Shown: positions 1 through 8,661 of the stretch, piece after piece
Numbering within the stretch: position 1 is the stretch's first letter
Layout of the letters: every line of letters begins with the position of its first letter
Source: UBA7803 sp040219935
GTDB lineage: Bacteria; Pseudomonadota; Gammaproteobacteria; Pseudomonadales; Azotimanducaceae
Reading direction: 5' to 3'
DNA length: 64,000 nt
Assembly (NCBI GenBank): GCA_040219935.1
Contig: JAVJUA010000063.1
Location: forward strand, 310,001-374,000
Notes under the pieces: model-generated
The model's database searches: none
Told to the model about the DNA's origin: nothing
Seen by the model: only the letters and a program-made list of their open reading frames with translations
Translations under genes and position numbers: made by a program

Positions 1-1
1 T

Positions 2-61
2 GAGACCCTGAGCGCCAGCGTCTTTCTGGGGGTTGCCGGCACGCCGCCGCCGGCGGACTAG
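2..61 (+). CDS. 3' end of an unidentified upstream gene (partial)
   Basis: An open frame enters from the left edge and ends at a TAG codon at 59-61. The visible tail reads ETLSASVFLGVAGTPPPAD. It is too short to assign to any family. The frame is consistent with a plus-strand gene ending 9 bases before the next start, as expected in an operon, but it could be chance. Confidence 0.3.
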   Translation, partial: ETLSASVFLGVAGTPPPAD

Positions 62-70
62 ACTCAGGAG

Positions 71-799
71 ATGGACAGGCACCGCTTCTCGGTCGTCATT
101 CCCGCCTACAACGAGGCGGCGTATCTGCCGCGCCTGCTGGACTCGATCACGGCGGCGCGGGCACGGTACCGGGGCGGCGCCCACGCCGTCGAGGTGATCG
201 TGGCCGACAATGCCTCCACCGACGCCACCGCGGCGCTGGCTGCCAGCCGCGGCTGCCGCGTGGTACGGGTGGAGAAGCGCTGCATCGGCGCCGCCCGCAA
301 TGGCGGCGCCCGGGTGGCCACCGGCGACGTGCTGTGCTTCATCGACGCCGACAACCGCATCCATCCCGACACCTTCAACGTCATCGAGCGGCGCATGGCC
401 CGGGGCAGGCTGGTGGGCGGTGCCACCGGCTGGACCCTCGAGCGCCGCTCACCCGGATTGCTGTGCACGGCCCTGGTGATGCGCCTGGCCATCGGCCTGC
501 TGCGGATCAACGCCGGCGTCGTGTTCTGCCGCGCCGACGTCTTCCACGACCTCGGCGGCTACGACGAGGGGCGCCGCTATGCGGAGGACGTGGTGTTCTT
601 CCGCGCCATGCGCGCCGCCGGCCGCCGCCGCGGGCTCGGCACCGTGCTCAGCACCGAGGCACCCGCGGTGATCTCCACCCGCAAGTTCGACAGCCATGGC
701 GACTGGCACATGCTGCTGCTGTGGCTGTGGATTCTGCGCAACCGCTCGCTGGGCAAGACCGTCGACGACTACTGGTACAACGAGTCCACCCGCTTCTGA
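71..799 (+). CDS. Glycosyltransferase family 2 protein
   Basis: This 242-residue protein is predicted to transfer a sugar from a nucleotide-sugar donor to an unknown acceptor. The N-terminus reads FSVVIPAYNEA, typical of GT-A fold family 2 enzymes. DNAST follows at residues 46-50, and the metal-binding DAD motif lies at residues 92-94 within CFIDADN. No membrane segment is obvious, so it is probably cytosolic or membrane-peripheral. AGGAG abuts the ATG directly, closer than is ideal for a ribosome binding site. It follows a truncated reading frame by 9 bases and converges with the deformylase gene. The family is sure; the acceptor and pathway are not visible. Confidence 0.85.
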   Translation: MDRHRFSVVIPAYNEAAYLPRLLDSITAARARYRGGAHAVEVIVADNASTDATAALAASRGCRVVRVEKRCIGAARNGGARVATGDVLCFIDADNRIHPDTFNVIERRMARGRLVGGATGWTLERRSPGLLCTALVMRLAIGLLRINAGVVFCRADVFHDLGGYDEGRRYAEDVVFFRAMRAAGRRRGLGTVLSTEAPAVISTRKFDSHGDWHMLLLWLWILRNRSLGKTVDDYWYNESTRF

Positions 800-802
800 C
801 CC

Positions 803-1348
803 TCAGAACTCCGGGTCTGCGGGCCCGAACTGCTCGAACTCCTGTTCGAACATCAGGCGCGTCATGTCGGTCATGCGATCGACGTAGAGCACGCCGTCGA
901 GGTGATCGAACTCGTGCTGGAACACGGTGGCGAGAAAGCCCTTCAGCTCCAGGTCGATGGGGGCGCCGTTCTGATCCGTGGCCCGCACCCGCACGTGCTG
1001 CGGCCGCTCGACCCAGCCGCGCAGCCCCGGCACCGACAGGCAGCCCTCCCAGTAGCCGGCCGCTTCCGGATTGACCACCTCCACCGTCGGGTTGACGAAC
1101 ACGGTCAGCGGCATCGACGGAATCTCGCCGTAGCGGCTGGCACCGCCGGGAATCTCGATGATGGCCAGGCGCAGCGGCACGTCGATCTGCGGCGCTGCCA
1201 GGCCGATGCCGCCGGCGTGATGCAGGGTGTCCACCATGTCCGCGATCAGGTCGCCGAAGGCGCTGTCGTGCAGCTCGGCGTCGGTGACGTCGTGGGCGCG
1301 CTGGCGCAGGGTCGGGTGCCCCATGCGGATGATGTCGCGAATGGCCAT
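803..1348 (-). CDS. def: Peptide deformylase
   Basis: Removes the N-formyl group from nascent proteins; a metal-dependent cytosolic hydrolase. All three family motifs are present: GIGLAAPQ (motif I), EGCLSVPG (motif II, metal-ligand Cys) and QHEFDH (motif III, two metal-ligand His and the catalytic Glu). I chose the ATG at 1348 because MAIRDIIRMGHP matches the usual family N-terminus. An in-frame GTG at 1384 would add 12 residues. Neither start has a strong ribosome binding site. The gene stands alone here, not next to fmt, so it may be a second deformylase copy. It is divergent from the dehalogenase gene. Confidence 0.93.
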   Translation of the reverse strand: MAIRDIIRMGHPTLRQRAHDVTDAELHDSAFGDLIADMVDTLHHAGGIGLAAPQIDVPLRLAIIEIPGGASRYGEIPSMPLTVFVNPTVEVVNPEAAGYWEGCLSVPGLRGWVERPQHVRVRATDQNGAPIDLELKGFLATVFQHEFDHLDGVLYVDRMTDMTRLMFEQEFEQFGPADPEF

Positions 1349-1411
1349 GGGGCCGATGGTAGCGGCGGTGGGGTCGGCCGTCACGGGCCAATGGCGCCGC
1401 CGCCACGTGTA

Positions 1412-1439
1412 ATGACAGCCATTAGAATCGGTGTATCAT
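1412..1439 (+). promoter_or_regulatory. Candidate sigma-70 promoter of the haloalkane dehalogenase gene
   Basis: ATGACA at 1412-1417 and TATCAT at 1434-1439 are separated by 16 bases, resembling -35 and -10 boxes. An AAGGAG ribosome binding site follows at 1469-1474, 7 bases before the ATG at 1482. Assigned by eye from box spacing only. Confidence 0.45.
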
Positions 1440-1481
1440 GGCCGCCCGACCGCCTGGCCTCGGAGCCCAAGGAGCCAGCCC

Positions 1482-2480
1482 ATGAAGGTGCTGAGAACGC
1501 CGGAATCCCGATTCGAGAACCTGGTGGGGTACCCGTTCGCCCCGCACTACGTGGAGGTGCCCGACGGCGCGGGCGGCACGCTGCGCATGCACTACCTCGA
1601 CGAGGGTGACGGCGAGATCGTTCTCGCCCTGCACGGGCAACCCACCTGGTCGTACCTGTACCGGAAGATGATCCCGCCGCTGACGGCGGCCGGGTACCGG
1701 GTCATCGCCCCCGACCTGATCGGCTTCGGCAAGTCCGACAAGCCCGTCGATCGCAGCGCCTATACGTATGCCAACCACGTGCTGTGGGTGAAGGGCCTGA
1801 TCGAGGCGCTCGATCTCTCCGCCATGACCCTGTTCGGTCAGGACTGGGGCGGGCTGATCGGGCTGCGCGTGGTGGCCGAAAACCCGGACCGCTTCGCGCG
1901 TGTGGTTGCCGCCAACACCGGCCTGCCGGATGCCAGGGAGATCCCGGACGAGGAGGCGCCCAGGCTGCACGCGCTGCTGGACGACACGCCCGCGCTGCCG
2001 CTGCTGGAGATGGCCGCCAAGCTGGCGGGCCCGGCCGGCGACCGGCCGCCGTTCATGTACTGGGTGAAGCATTGCGACGCCTTCCAGCCGTTCGATCCCG
2101 CCATGGTGGTGCGGGCGTCGCTGCGCAACGGCACCGACGCCGACTATGCGGGCTACGCGGCGCCGTTCCCGTCGGAAGAATTCATGCAGGGCGCACGGCA
2201 GTTCCCGTCGCTGGTGCCCATCATTCCCGACAATCCGGCGGTGCCGGCCAACCGGGCCGCCTGGCAGGTGCTGTCGACCTTCGGCAAGCCGTTCCTCACC
2301 GCCTTCAGCGATCAGGACCCGGTGACCCGGGGCGGCGAGCGGCGCTTCATCGACACGGTGCCGGGTGCGAAGGGGCAGAAGCACACCATCGTCCGTGGCG
2401 CCGGCCACTTCCTGCAGGACGACGCGGGGGCGGAGATGGCCGCCATCGTCGTCGACTTCATGCAGGCCAACCCGGTCTGA
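1482..2480 (+). CDS. Haloalkane dehalogenase (alpha/beta hydrolase, HLD-I-like)
   Basis: Predicted to cleave carbon-halogen bonds hydrolytically, giving an alcohol and halide; cytosolic. The 332-residue protein carries the dehalogenase nucleophile motif GQDWGG, with Asp121 as nucleophile and Trp122 as halide-binding residue. HGQPTWSY supplies the oxyanion loop near residues 51-58. FSDQDPVT contains the likely acid Asp277, and GAGHF the base His309. Asp rather than Ser in the elbow, followed by Trp, separates it from esterases and epoxide hydrolases with other cap residues. A clear AAGGAG fixes the start at 1482. It is followed after 13 bases by an exported protein of unknown function. The natural substrate cannot be read from sequence. 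Confidence 0.85.
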   Translation: MKVLRTPESRFENLVGYPFAPHYVEVPDGAGGTLRMHYLDEGDGEIVLALHGQPTWSYLYRKMIPPLTAAGYRVIAPDLIGFGKSDKPVDRSAYTYANHVLWVKGLIEALDLSAMTLFGQDWGGLIGLRVVAENPDRFARVVAANTGLPDAREIPDEEAPRLHALLDDTPALPLLEMAAKLAGPAGDRPPFMYWVKHCDAFQPFDPAMVVRASLRNGTDADYAGYAAPFPSEEFMQGARQFPSLVPIIPDNPAVPANRAAWQVLSTFGKPFLTAFSDQDPVTRGGERRFIDTVPGAKGQKHTIVRGAGHFLQDDAGAEMAAIVVDFMQANPV

Positions 2481-2493
2481 GCGGGGCCCCGGG

Positions 2494-3126
2494 ATGCACA
2501 CCGCAGCCAGGATCGGATGGACCATCGCCGCGGCCGCCGTGGTGGCCGCCGGCGTCGCGGCCTACGCGCTGTACCTCGAACCCAGGCCGCCGGACACCAC
2601 CGCAGCGCGCGTGTTCGCCGAAGATCCGTTGGCCGTGGACTACTGCGACCTGCCCGACCTGGACGGCTCGGGGCCGGGCGCCGACGACGTTCCCAAGGCT
2701 TACACGCCCGACTGCGAGATGGACCGCTGGTCGGCGCCCGTGCTCGCCCATTGCACCGAGCCGCTGCCGCCGGAAGCGGACGACCTGCGCGGCCTCTGGC
2801 AGGCGGTGGAAGGCCGCGTCGGCCACGTGGAGCGCATCGAGCAGTGCGGCAATCGGGTGGTGATCTCCGGGCGCCGCTTCATTCACGACTTCCGCACCAC
2901 CGGCGGCCTGGCCGACGGCGCCAACGACATCAATCCGGGAAGCTGCACGCGCGTGCGCGCGGCCGTGCACTGGAACGACGCGCGGACGCTGATCTTCCGC
3001 GCCTGGGACCTGCTGGACGTGGTGTCGCGGCGCCTCGAGGACCAGGACACGCTGATCTGGGAGTACCCCAACCAGCCGACGTCTCGATTGAAGCGCATCT
3101 GCCGGCTGCCGGCCGCGCCGGCCTGA
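2494..3126 (+). CDS. Exported or membrane-anchored six-cysteine protein of unknown function
   Basis: I do not recognise this 210-residue protein. Residues about 7-27 form one hydrophobic segment (IGWTIAAAAVVAAGVAAYAL) that is either an uncleaved anchor or a signal peptide. The rest is hydrophilic and contains six cysteines (in YCDL, DCEM, HCTE, QCGN, SCTR, ICRL), an even number compatible with three disulfides in the periplasm. The middle (GLWQAVEG through VVISGRRFIHDF) has a faint lipocalin-like alternation, which is only a guess. It starts 13 bases after the dehalogenase stop and probably shares its transcript. The start is the first ATG of the open frame that avoids overlap with that gene. 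Confidence 0.7.
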   Translation: MHTAARIGWTIAAAAVVAAGVAAYALYLEPRPPDTTAARVFAEDPLAVDYCDLPDLDGSGPGADDVPKAYTPDCEMDRWSAPVLAHCTEPLPPEADDLRGLWQAVEGRVGHVERIEQCGNRVVISGRRFIHDFRTTGGLADGANDINPGSCTRVRAAVHWNDARTLIFRAWDLLDVVSRRLEDQDTLIWEYPNQPTSRLKRICRLPAAPA

Positions 3127-3128
3127 GC

Positions 3129-3143
3129 GCGCCGGCTCGGCGC
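3129..3143. terminator. Short GC-rich hairpin between convergent genes
   Basis: GCGCCG-GCT-CGGCGC is a perfect 6-bp stem in the 31-base gap between two converging genes. It could act as a terminator in both directions, but there is no T-run on either side, so a rho-independent role is doubtful. Confidence 0.3.
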
Positions 3144-3157
3144 TTCAGCCACCCGAC

Positions 3158-3670
3158 TTATCGCTTCGGGAGGTCGTCGGTACGGCTGCCGAGCTGCCCG
3201 GGAAAGTACTCGATCAGCTCGACGATGTGCCCGTCCGGATCGGCAAAGCAGACCACGCCCTGCACGCCGATCGCCGGGTCGGGGTCGCGCAGCGGCTGGG
3301 TGGGCACGAGGCCGCGGCTGCAGAGGTCGTCGTAGGCGGCGCGCACGTTGTGGGTGAGCAGCGCCATCACCCTCGGGATGCGCTGGTCCAGGGGCCGGTC
3401 GTCGTTCTCGTTGCGCCAGCGCGGCTTGATCCATTCGATGAGATCGATTCGGGTCTGAATGTCGGCGCCATCCGGCAGCACCAGCTGCACGGCGCGCCCC
3501 TGCGCGCCGGGCACCATGTCGAAGTTGGCGCCGACGAAGTCGGGCCACACCACGTCCCGATTGTCCTTCTTCACGACGAACCCGAAGTTGGCATAGAACG
3601 CGGTGGATCGGTCTACGTCGGTGCAGGGCAGGACGAAATGGAAGATAGATCGAGCGTGCCAGTCAGCCAT
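3158..3670 (-). CDS. VOC (glyoxalase/bleomycin-resistance/dioxygenase) family protein
   Basis: A 170-residue vicinal oxygen chelate protein with one recognisable domain. FHFVLPCTDVDRSTAFYANFG is the usual first beta-alpha unit, and the C-terminal CFADPDGHIVELIEYFPG is the usual metal-ligand strand (Glu in VELIE). VOC proteins act as isomerases, lyases, extradiol dioxygenases or binding proteins; which applies here is not visible. The start lies 1 base after the stop of the TonB-dependent receptor, so the two are one transcript. That links it to uptake or turnover of whatever the receptor imports. Confidence 0.82.
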   Translation of the reverse strand: MADWHARSIFHFVLPCTDVDRSTAFYANFGFVVKKDNRDVVWPDFVGANFDMVPGAQGRAVQLVLPDGADIQTRIDLIEWIKPRWRNENDDRPLDQRIPRVMALLTHNVRAAYDDLCSRGLVPTQPLRDPDPAIGVQGVVCFADPDGHIVELIEYFPGQLGSRTDDLPKR

Positions 3671-3671
3671 G

Positions 3672-5810
3672 TCATTGGCCTCCGTAGCGCCAGCCGAGGC
3701 GCACGCCGTAGGTGCGGGGCGGGAAGTAGCTGACGAAGCTGTTGTTGCCGGTGGAGAGGCCGTCCGACACGGTGAGCCCGCGCAGGTTGTCTTCGTCGGT
3801 GACGTTCTTGGCGAAGGCCTCCACCAGCCACTGGCTGTCGGCGCTCGTCCAGATCACGCGCAGGTCGGCGGTGTGGAAGCTGTCCTCGCGGTGCCGAGGA
3901 ATGTTCTGCACCCGGTAGTAGACCTCGTCCTGCCAGTAGTAGTCGGCGCGGGCCGACAGGGTGCCGGCGGTGCCGAGCGGCCAGTCGTACTGGGCCGACA
4001 ACGTCGTGGTGAACTCCGGGGCCCGGTTCAGCCGGTCGCCGGCGAGGCTCACACTGGGGGAGAACTGATACTCGTCGAACTCGGCGTCCAGCCAGGAGAC
4101 GCTGCCGGTGAGCGTAAGCCGCTCGGTGGCCAGCAGCAGGCCCTCCACCTCGATGCCCTGAATCGTCGCCTCGGCCGCGTTGTCTGTGGTGAACAGGGTG
4201 AACAGCAGGAAGTTGACCTGCAGATCCTGGTAATCGTTGTAGAAAGCAGACACGTTCACCTGCGCGCGCTGGTCGAGGAACGTGCTCTTCAGGCCCACCT
4301 CGACGGCGTCGACGATCTCCGGGTCGTACGTGTCGAACTGGCCCATGGAGAAACCGCCGCCCTTGTATCCTCGCGAGTAGCTCGCGTAGGCCATGGTGTC
4401 GTCGCTGACGAACCAGTCGATGCCGAGCTTGCCGCTCGGTTCCGTCCACTCCTCGCTGGAGCGGGCGGCGAGATCGACCCCGAACTGAGGTATCTGCTGG
4501 AACTCGTCGATCTTCTTCCGGTCCTTGGTCCAGCGCAGGCCGGCGGTCAGCCGCAGCGGGCTGCCCGACGCTTCGCGCATGTCGTAGGAGATCTGGCCGT
4601 AGACGGCCCGCGAGCGCGTGTCCAGCTCGCCGCCGTTGCGGAACGTGAAGCCGGCGATGGAGCTGTCCTCGAAGAGGTAGCGGGTGTCGAGCTCCTCCTC
4701 GAACCAGAACAGGCCGAGAATCCACTCCCAGGGGCCGGAAGCGTTGGAGACGAGCTGAAGCTCCTGGGTGAACTGCTCCGTGTCCATGTACCAATCCTGG
4801 AACTGCACGGGGTTGCTGGACATGTCGATGTCCGAAGTCTGGAACCAGTCGTTCTGGATGACGCCGGTGATCGACACCAGCGAGAAGGCACCGAAGTCCC
4901 ATGACAGGTGGGCCGCGAACAGATCGTTGGTGAGGTCGAGCTCCTCGGGATGGTCCTTGGCGACCCGTCTGGGGTTCGTCGGATTGGGAATGGCGCCGTC
5001 GTAGACGTTGAGGATGAAGCCGGGCGCCAGCTCCACCGGCGCGAACGGCTCGCGGCGCTTCTGAGACTGCCGGCCTTCATTTTCGAAGCGCTGGGCGGTG
5101 AGCACCAGCCTGCCGCGATCGGCCAGGTCGAAGGCGACCTTGCCGCGAATGGCCTGGTGGTCGGTCACGTCGCCGTTGCGGCCGATCAGGTTCTTCTGAT
5201 AGCCGTCGTCGTCCTCGCGAACGTAGGCGATCCGCCCGGAGACGCCATCGGAGCCGCCACCGACGGCGCCACGGAAGCGGCGGTGGCCATGGTTGCCGGC
5301 GGTCAGATCGACGACGGCGTCGAATTCCTCGCTGGGGTCGCGGGTGATGACGTTGATCGCCCCGCCGGTGGTGTTCCTGCCGTACAGCGTGCCCTGGGGT
5401 CCGCGCAGCACCTCGACCCGCTCCATGTCCCACAGGTCGCCCGGCATGGACGATGGCTGCCCGATGTACAGGCCGTCGACGTGGTAGGCGACGCCGGGGT
5501 CGAACCCGGCGACAAGCTGGTCGGAGCCGATGCCGCGAATGTACGCGTAGGTCACCGGAGACTGCGAGTTGTGGCTGATCACCAGATTGGGGACGGCGAA
5601 CTGCAGGTCCTCGACGCCGCTGATGCCTCTCAGGTCGAGGTCTTCACCCGAGAAGGCGGTGATGGCGATGGCGGTCTCCTGAGCCGCCGCCTCCCGCCGT
5701 TCCGCGGTCACGAGGATCTCCTCGATGACGCGGCCCTCGGCGGCGACGCCGACGGCTGGCAGGTGTGACAGGATCAGAGCGCAGGCAGCTATGACAGGCG
5801 GGCGCATCAT
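3672..5810 (-). CDS. TonB-dependent outer membrane receptor
   Basis: An outer membrane beta-barrel for energised import of a scarce ligand. The 712-residue protein has a signal peptide (about residues 1-23, ending VGVAA). A TonB-box-like EEILVTAERR follows. The plug domain contains VEVLRGPQGTLYGRNTTGGA, and the barrel ends with the aromatic C-terminus RLGWRY-GGQ. Receptors with an EILVTAERR box and YGRNTTGGAINV plug are common in bacteria that degrade aromatic or steroid compounds, but the ligand cannot be predicted. It is the first gene of a receptor-VOC operon downstream of the TetR gene. Its promoter carries a palindrome shared with the luciferase-like gene, so it is probably controlled by that TetR. 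Confidence 0.93.
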   Translation of the reverse strand: MMRPPVIAACALILSHLPAVGVAAEGRVIEEILVTAERREAAAQETAIAITAFSGEDLDLRGISGVEDLQFAVPNLVISHNSQSPVTYAYIRGIGSDQLVAGFDPGVAYHVDGLYIGQPSSMPGDLWDMERVEVLRGPQGTLYGRNTTGGAINVITRDPSEEFDAVVDLTAGNHGHRRFRGAVGGGSDGVSGRIAYVREDDDGYQKNLIGRNGDVTDHQAIRGKVAFDLADRGRLVLTAQRFENEGRQSQKRREPFAPVELAPGFILNVYDGAIPNPTNPRRVAKDHPEELDLTNDLFAAHLSWDFGAFSLVSITGVIQNDWFQTSDIDMSSNPVQFQDWYMDTEQFTQELQLVSNASGPWEWILGLFWFEEELDTRYLFEDSSIAGFTFRNGGELDTRSRAVYGQISYDMREASGSPLRLTAGLRWTKDRKKIDEFQQIPQFGVDLAARSSEEWTEPSGKLGIDWFVSDDTMAYASYSRGYKGGGFSMGQFDTYDPEIVDAVEVGLKSTFLDQRAQVNVSAFYNDYQDLQVNFLLFTLFTTDNAAEATIQGIEVEGLLLATERLTLTGSVSWLDAEFDEYQFSPSVSLAGDRLNRAPEFTTTLSAQYDWPLGTAGTLSARADYYWQDEVYYRVQNIPRHREDSFHTADLRVIWTSADSQWLVEAFAKNVTDEDNLRGLTVSDGLSTGNNSFVSYFPPRTYGVRLGWRYGGQ

Positions 5811-5831
5811 CTCTCTCTCCCTCGTAACGCG

Positions 5832-5869
5832 CGTTATATAACATACGTTACATAACGTGGGAAAGGCAA
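5832..5869 (-). promoter_or_regulatory. Promoter and TetR-type operator of the TonB receptor gene
   Basis: On the minus strand TTGCCT (5869-5864) and TATGTT (5845-5840) form -35 and -10 boxes with an 18-base spacer. A 26-base near-perfect palindrome spans 5832-5857, with only two mismatched base pairs. Its core reads TATAAC-N4-GTTACA on the plus strand (5837-5852) and covers the -10 box. The same core with the same spacing lies in front of the luciferase-like gene. A TetR gene ends 20 bases upstream of this promoter, so repression by it is a reasonable inference. Confidence 0.65.
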
Positions 5870-5889
5870 GGGTCGGGCCCCATGGGAAT

Positions 5890-6483
5890 CTAGCGGAACA
5901 GGTTCGCGAGCTGGGTGTCGATCAGATCTGTGATGCGGCTCGCCGTGATCCGGCCGTTGGCGAGCAGGTACTGCACGCCCAGGCCGTCGACGGTCGCCAC
6001 CAGCAGGCGGGCGTTCGTTTCGACGTCGAAATCCCGGGGCAGCTCGCCCAGCTCGACGCACTGCTCGAGGATGGCGGAGATCCTGCCGAGCCACTCACGA
6101 TAGCGGCGCCGCTCTTCCTTGCGCATCGCCTCGCTGGCCTCGGAGTGATACCACAGCGCCAGCCAGATCTTCCAGCTCGACCCGGACCGCTTGTCGGTAG
6201 GCAGCGCTTCGAGCAGCACCTGACGAAGGGCGGGCCGGCCCCGGAGCGTCTGCTCGGCTTTCAGCATCCGCTCGCGCACGGCCTTGCCGTTTTCTTCGAG
6301 CACGTGGCGGATCAGCTCTTCTTTATCGGCGAAGTAGTGCACCAGGGCGCCGGTGGTGTAGCCCGCGCGCTTGGCGACGGCGCGGATGGTGGTTCCGGCG
6401 AGCCCTTCCTCGAGGATGGTCTCGTAGGCGGCTTCTATGAAGTCCCGCCGTCGGGCGTCGTGATCGACGATCTTCGGCAACAT
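5890..6483 (-). CDS. TetR/AcrR family transcriptional regulator
   Basis: A 197-residue one-component repressor. The N-terminal helix-turn-helix (about residues 12-55) reads FIEAAYETILEEG, then TTIRAVAKRAGY, then GALVHYFADKEEL, the standard TetR arrangement. The C-terminal part is the ligand-binding and dimerisation region and looks BetI-like. I chose the ATG at 6483 because GGAG sits 3 bases upstream and the HTH begins at the right distance; an open frame extends further but overlaps the preceding gene. It lies 26 bases after the cyclase gene in the same direction. It probably controls itself through the luciferase-like promoter, and the receptor promoter just downstream. Confidence 0.92.
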   Translation of the reverse strand: MLPKIVDHDARRRDFIEAAYETILEEGLAGTTIRAVAKRAGYTTGALVHYFADKEELIRHVLEENGKAVRERMLKAEQTLRGRPALRQVLLEALPTDKRSGSSWKIWLALWYHSEASEAMRKEERRRYREWLGRISAILEQCVELGELPRDFDVETNARLLVATVDGLGVQYLLANGRITASRITDLIDTQLANLFR

Positions 6484-6509
6484 CCGCTCCTTCAGGACGA
6501 GGCCGCGAA

Positions 6510-7454
6510 TTAGAACATGGCGATGGGATTCACGGGAGACCCCGTGCCGCCGCGCACCTTGAGCGGTGCCACGCACAACAGGAACTCGAACCGGCGCGCC
6601 GCCCGACAGTGCTCGGCGAGCGCTTCGGTGTCGAGGCTGTGCATCAGCGTCATGCCCATACCGCAGATGCCGAGATAGTGAATCGGGATGGGCCAGCCCT
6701 CGCAGTCCCAGTTCGGCTGCGGGTCGTTCATGTAGTCGCTGCCGAGCACGGCGACGCCACGCTCGTGCAGCCACAGGGCGCACTCGGGATGCAGGCCAGG
6801 CATGCCGGCCGCCACGGGATCGAACAACCCGCCGGCCTCAACCCGACGCTGCCGGCCCTTGTGCACGATGAGCACGTCGCCGGGTTCCACCCGCACGCCG
6901 GCCCGCTGTTCCGCCGCCTGCAGATCGGCGGCGCTGATGCGCATGCCGCCTTCGAGATAGCCGGGCTCGGCGGCGCCGGCAAGATCGAACAGCACGCCGC
7001 GGGTGACGATGCCGTCGAACATGGGCGTCATGTCGTTGCGCAGCGCGCCGGTGCTGCGCACGTCGCTGGCGGGGTAGCCGTTGTACATGCGCTCCTGGCG
7101 AAACACGTGGCAGAGCGCGTCGATGTGGGAGCAGGCTACGCCATGGTGCTGCACGCCGATGTAGTCGAGGGCGACCGAGAGCCCCGGCACGCCGGGATAG
7201 TGGCTGTCGTCGCCGGCCCGGATCATGCGGTGATCGGCCGGCCACGGGTTGTGCGGGCCCGGGTCTACGGGCCAGGGGTTGCCGATGCTGACCGCGACGC
7301 CGTCGCGGGCCAGCCGGGCGGCGCGGCTGCGCTTGGCCGCGTCGATGAGGTTGAGGGCGCCGCGTTGATCATCGGCGCCCCAGCGGCCCCAGTTGCACAC
7401 CTGCCGCCAGAGGGCTTCGCAGTACTCGGGTGTGACTGCTGCCAGGTCAGCCAT
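6510..7454 (-). CDS. Cyclase family protein (kynurenine formamidase-like metal hydrolase)
   Basis: A 314-residue protein of the cyclase/kynurenine formamidase superfamily, which hydrolyses or cyclises amides, esters and lactones with a metal in the active site. The hallmark histidine motif is HHGVACSHIDALCHV near residue 104, equivalent to the family HxGTHxDxPxH, with Ala in place of Pro. GVLFDLAG and GDVLIVHKG are the other conserved strands. The start overlaps the luciferase-like gene by 8 bases, so the two are translationally coupled. A flavin monooxygenase followed by a ring-opening or amide-cleaving hydrolase suggests two successive degradation steps, but the substrate is unknown. Confidence 0.85.
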   Translation of the reverse strand: MADLAAVTPEYCEALWRQVCNWGRWGADDQRGALNLIDAAKRSRAARLARDGVAVSIGNPWPVDPGPHNPWPADHRMIRAGDDSHYPGVPGLSVALDYIGVQHHGVACSHIDALCHVFRQERMYNGYPASDVRSTGALRNDMTPMFDGIVTRGVLFDLAGAAEPGYLEGGMRISAADLQAAEQRAGVRVEPGDVLIVHKGRQRRVEAGGLFDPVAAGMPGLHPECALWLHERGVAVLGSDYMNDPQPNWDCEGWPIPIHYLGICGMGMTLMHSLDTEALAEHCRAARRFEFLLCVAPLKVRGGTGSPVNPIAMF

Positions 7455-8646
7455 GGCGCCTCCGGCGATCTTCGAAATGGGGAATGAGCTCGCTGCCGAT
7501 CAGGCCGATGGTGTCGAGCACGCGCTCGTGGCGCACCTCGCCCATCTGCACCAGGCACATCAGACGATCGAGGCCGATGTCGCGGAACCGCTCGACCTTC
7601 TTCCGGCACTCGGCCACGTCGCCGATGATGACCGAGTCGAGGTGGCGGATGGTTTCGAACACCTCCTCGTTGGAGATCTCCTCACCGGCGAACTCGCGCT
7701 TCATCAGGCTGATCACCGGGTTGGGGTCGGAGACATCGCTCGCTTCGGGCGTTTCGGGTACGGCCAGGGACGCCGTGGCGCCAGCCGATCGCGGGTCCGT
7801 CTGGCCCCGAATGGCCTGGTAGAAGATCTCGCGGGGCACGTTGAACACTCTCGGCGCCGAGCTCACGTACCAGAGTGCGGATCGTGGCGCGCCGCTCTCC
7901 ACGGCGGCGCGGGTGGTGCGCGCGACGTGCACGAAGGTGAAGACGCCCGCCTGCGCGTTGACGAACTGACCTGCCGGGTCATGGCAGTCGGCGATGGCCT
8001 GTCGATAGCCTTCCAGCATGGTGGCGATGGCGCTGGTGGGCGCGAACAGGGTCGTGCCGAGCACGCCGACGCCCATCTCGCCCGCCCGGCGGAACGAGTC
8101 CGGGCTCGAGCAGGTATGCCACAGGCGCGGGTGCGGCTTCTGTACGGGCTTGGGAAGCACGTCCCGGTCGCGAACGTGCCACCGCGGGCTTTCCCACGAG
8201 AAAGGGTTCTGCGTCCAGGCCTGCGGCAGCAGGCGGGACGCCTCCAGCAGGTCTGCGGTGGCCTGGCTCTCGCTGATGTTGAACGTTTCCCATTCCTTGC
8301 CCCCGGACTTGGCGAGTCCGGCTTCGACGCGACCGCCGCTGAGCTGATCGAGCATGGCAACGCGTTCCGCGGCGCGCAGCGGATGGTTGATCTCGAAGGG
8401 CACCAGAATGCCGGCATGGCCCACCCGCAGGGTGCGGGTGTTCTGGGCGATGGCCTGCAGCATCATCTCCGGGCAGGAGCTGTAGCTGAAGTCGGTGGAG
8501 CAGTGGTGCTCTACTTCCCACCAGCAATCGAATCCGGCCCGTTCTGCCGCCTGCGCCTGAGCAATCGACTCCGTGAGGAGCTGCGGAAACCCGCCATGCG
8601 CTTCGCAGTCCTTCTTCTGAATCTCGGAAAATATGTCGAATATCAT
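7447..8646 (-). CDS. Luciferase-like (LLM class) flavin-dependent monooxygenase
   Basis: A 399-residue member of the bacterial luciferase-like family; these enzymes use reduced flavin and oxygen to oxidise organic substrates. Family features are the N-terminal barrel strand with AERAGFDCWWEVEHH (near residue 35), RVGHAGILVPFEINHPLRAAE, and LDQLSGGRVEAGLAKSG. The ATG at 8646 is chosen because the protein begins there as family members do and a promoter with an operator lies just upstream; the longer open frame runs through that promoter. A reduced-flavin supplier is not encoded nearby. It heads the operon monooxygenase-cyclase-tetR. Confidence 0.9.
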   Translation of the reverse strand: MIFDIFSEIQKKDCEAHGGFPQLLTESIAQAQAAERAGFDCWWEVEHHCSTDFSYSSCPEMMLQAIAQNTRTLRVGHAGILVPFEINHPLRAAERVAMLDQLSGGRVEAGLAKSGGKEWETFNISESQATADLLEASRLLPQAWTQNPFSWESPRWHVRDRDVLPKPVQKPHPRLWHTCSSPDSFRRAGEMGVGVLGTTLFAPTSAIATMLEGYRQAIADCHDPAGQFVNAQAGVFTFVHVARTTRAAVESGAPRSALWYVSSAPRVFNVPREIFYQAIRGQTDPRSAGATASLAVPETPEASDVSDPNPVISLMKREFAGEEISNEEVFETIRHLDSVIIGDVAECRKKVERFRDIGLDRLMCLVQMGEVRHERVLDTIGLIGSELIPHFEDRRRRHG

Positions 8647-8661
8647 CGCCGCGCCCTTAAA

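Noticed and set aside
6484..6783. N-terminal extension of the TetR gene to 6783
   Set aside because: It would run through the end of the cyclase gene; the HTH and ribosome binding site fit the ATG at 6483.
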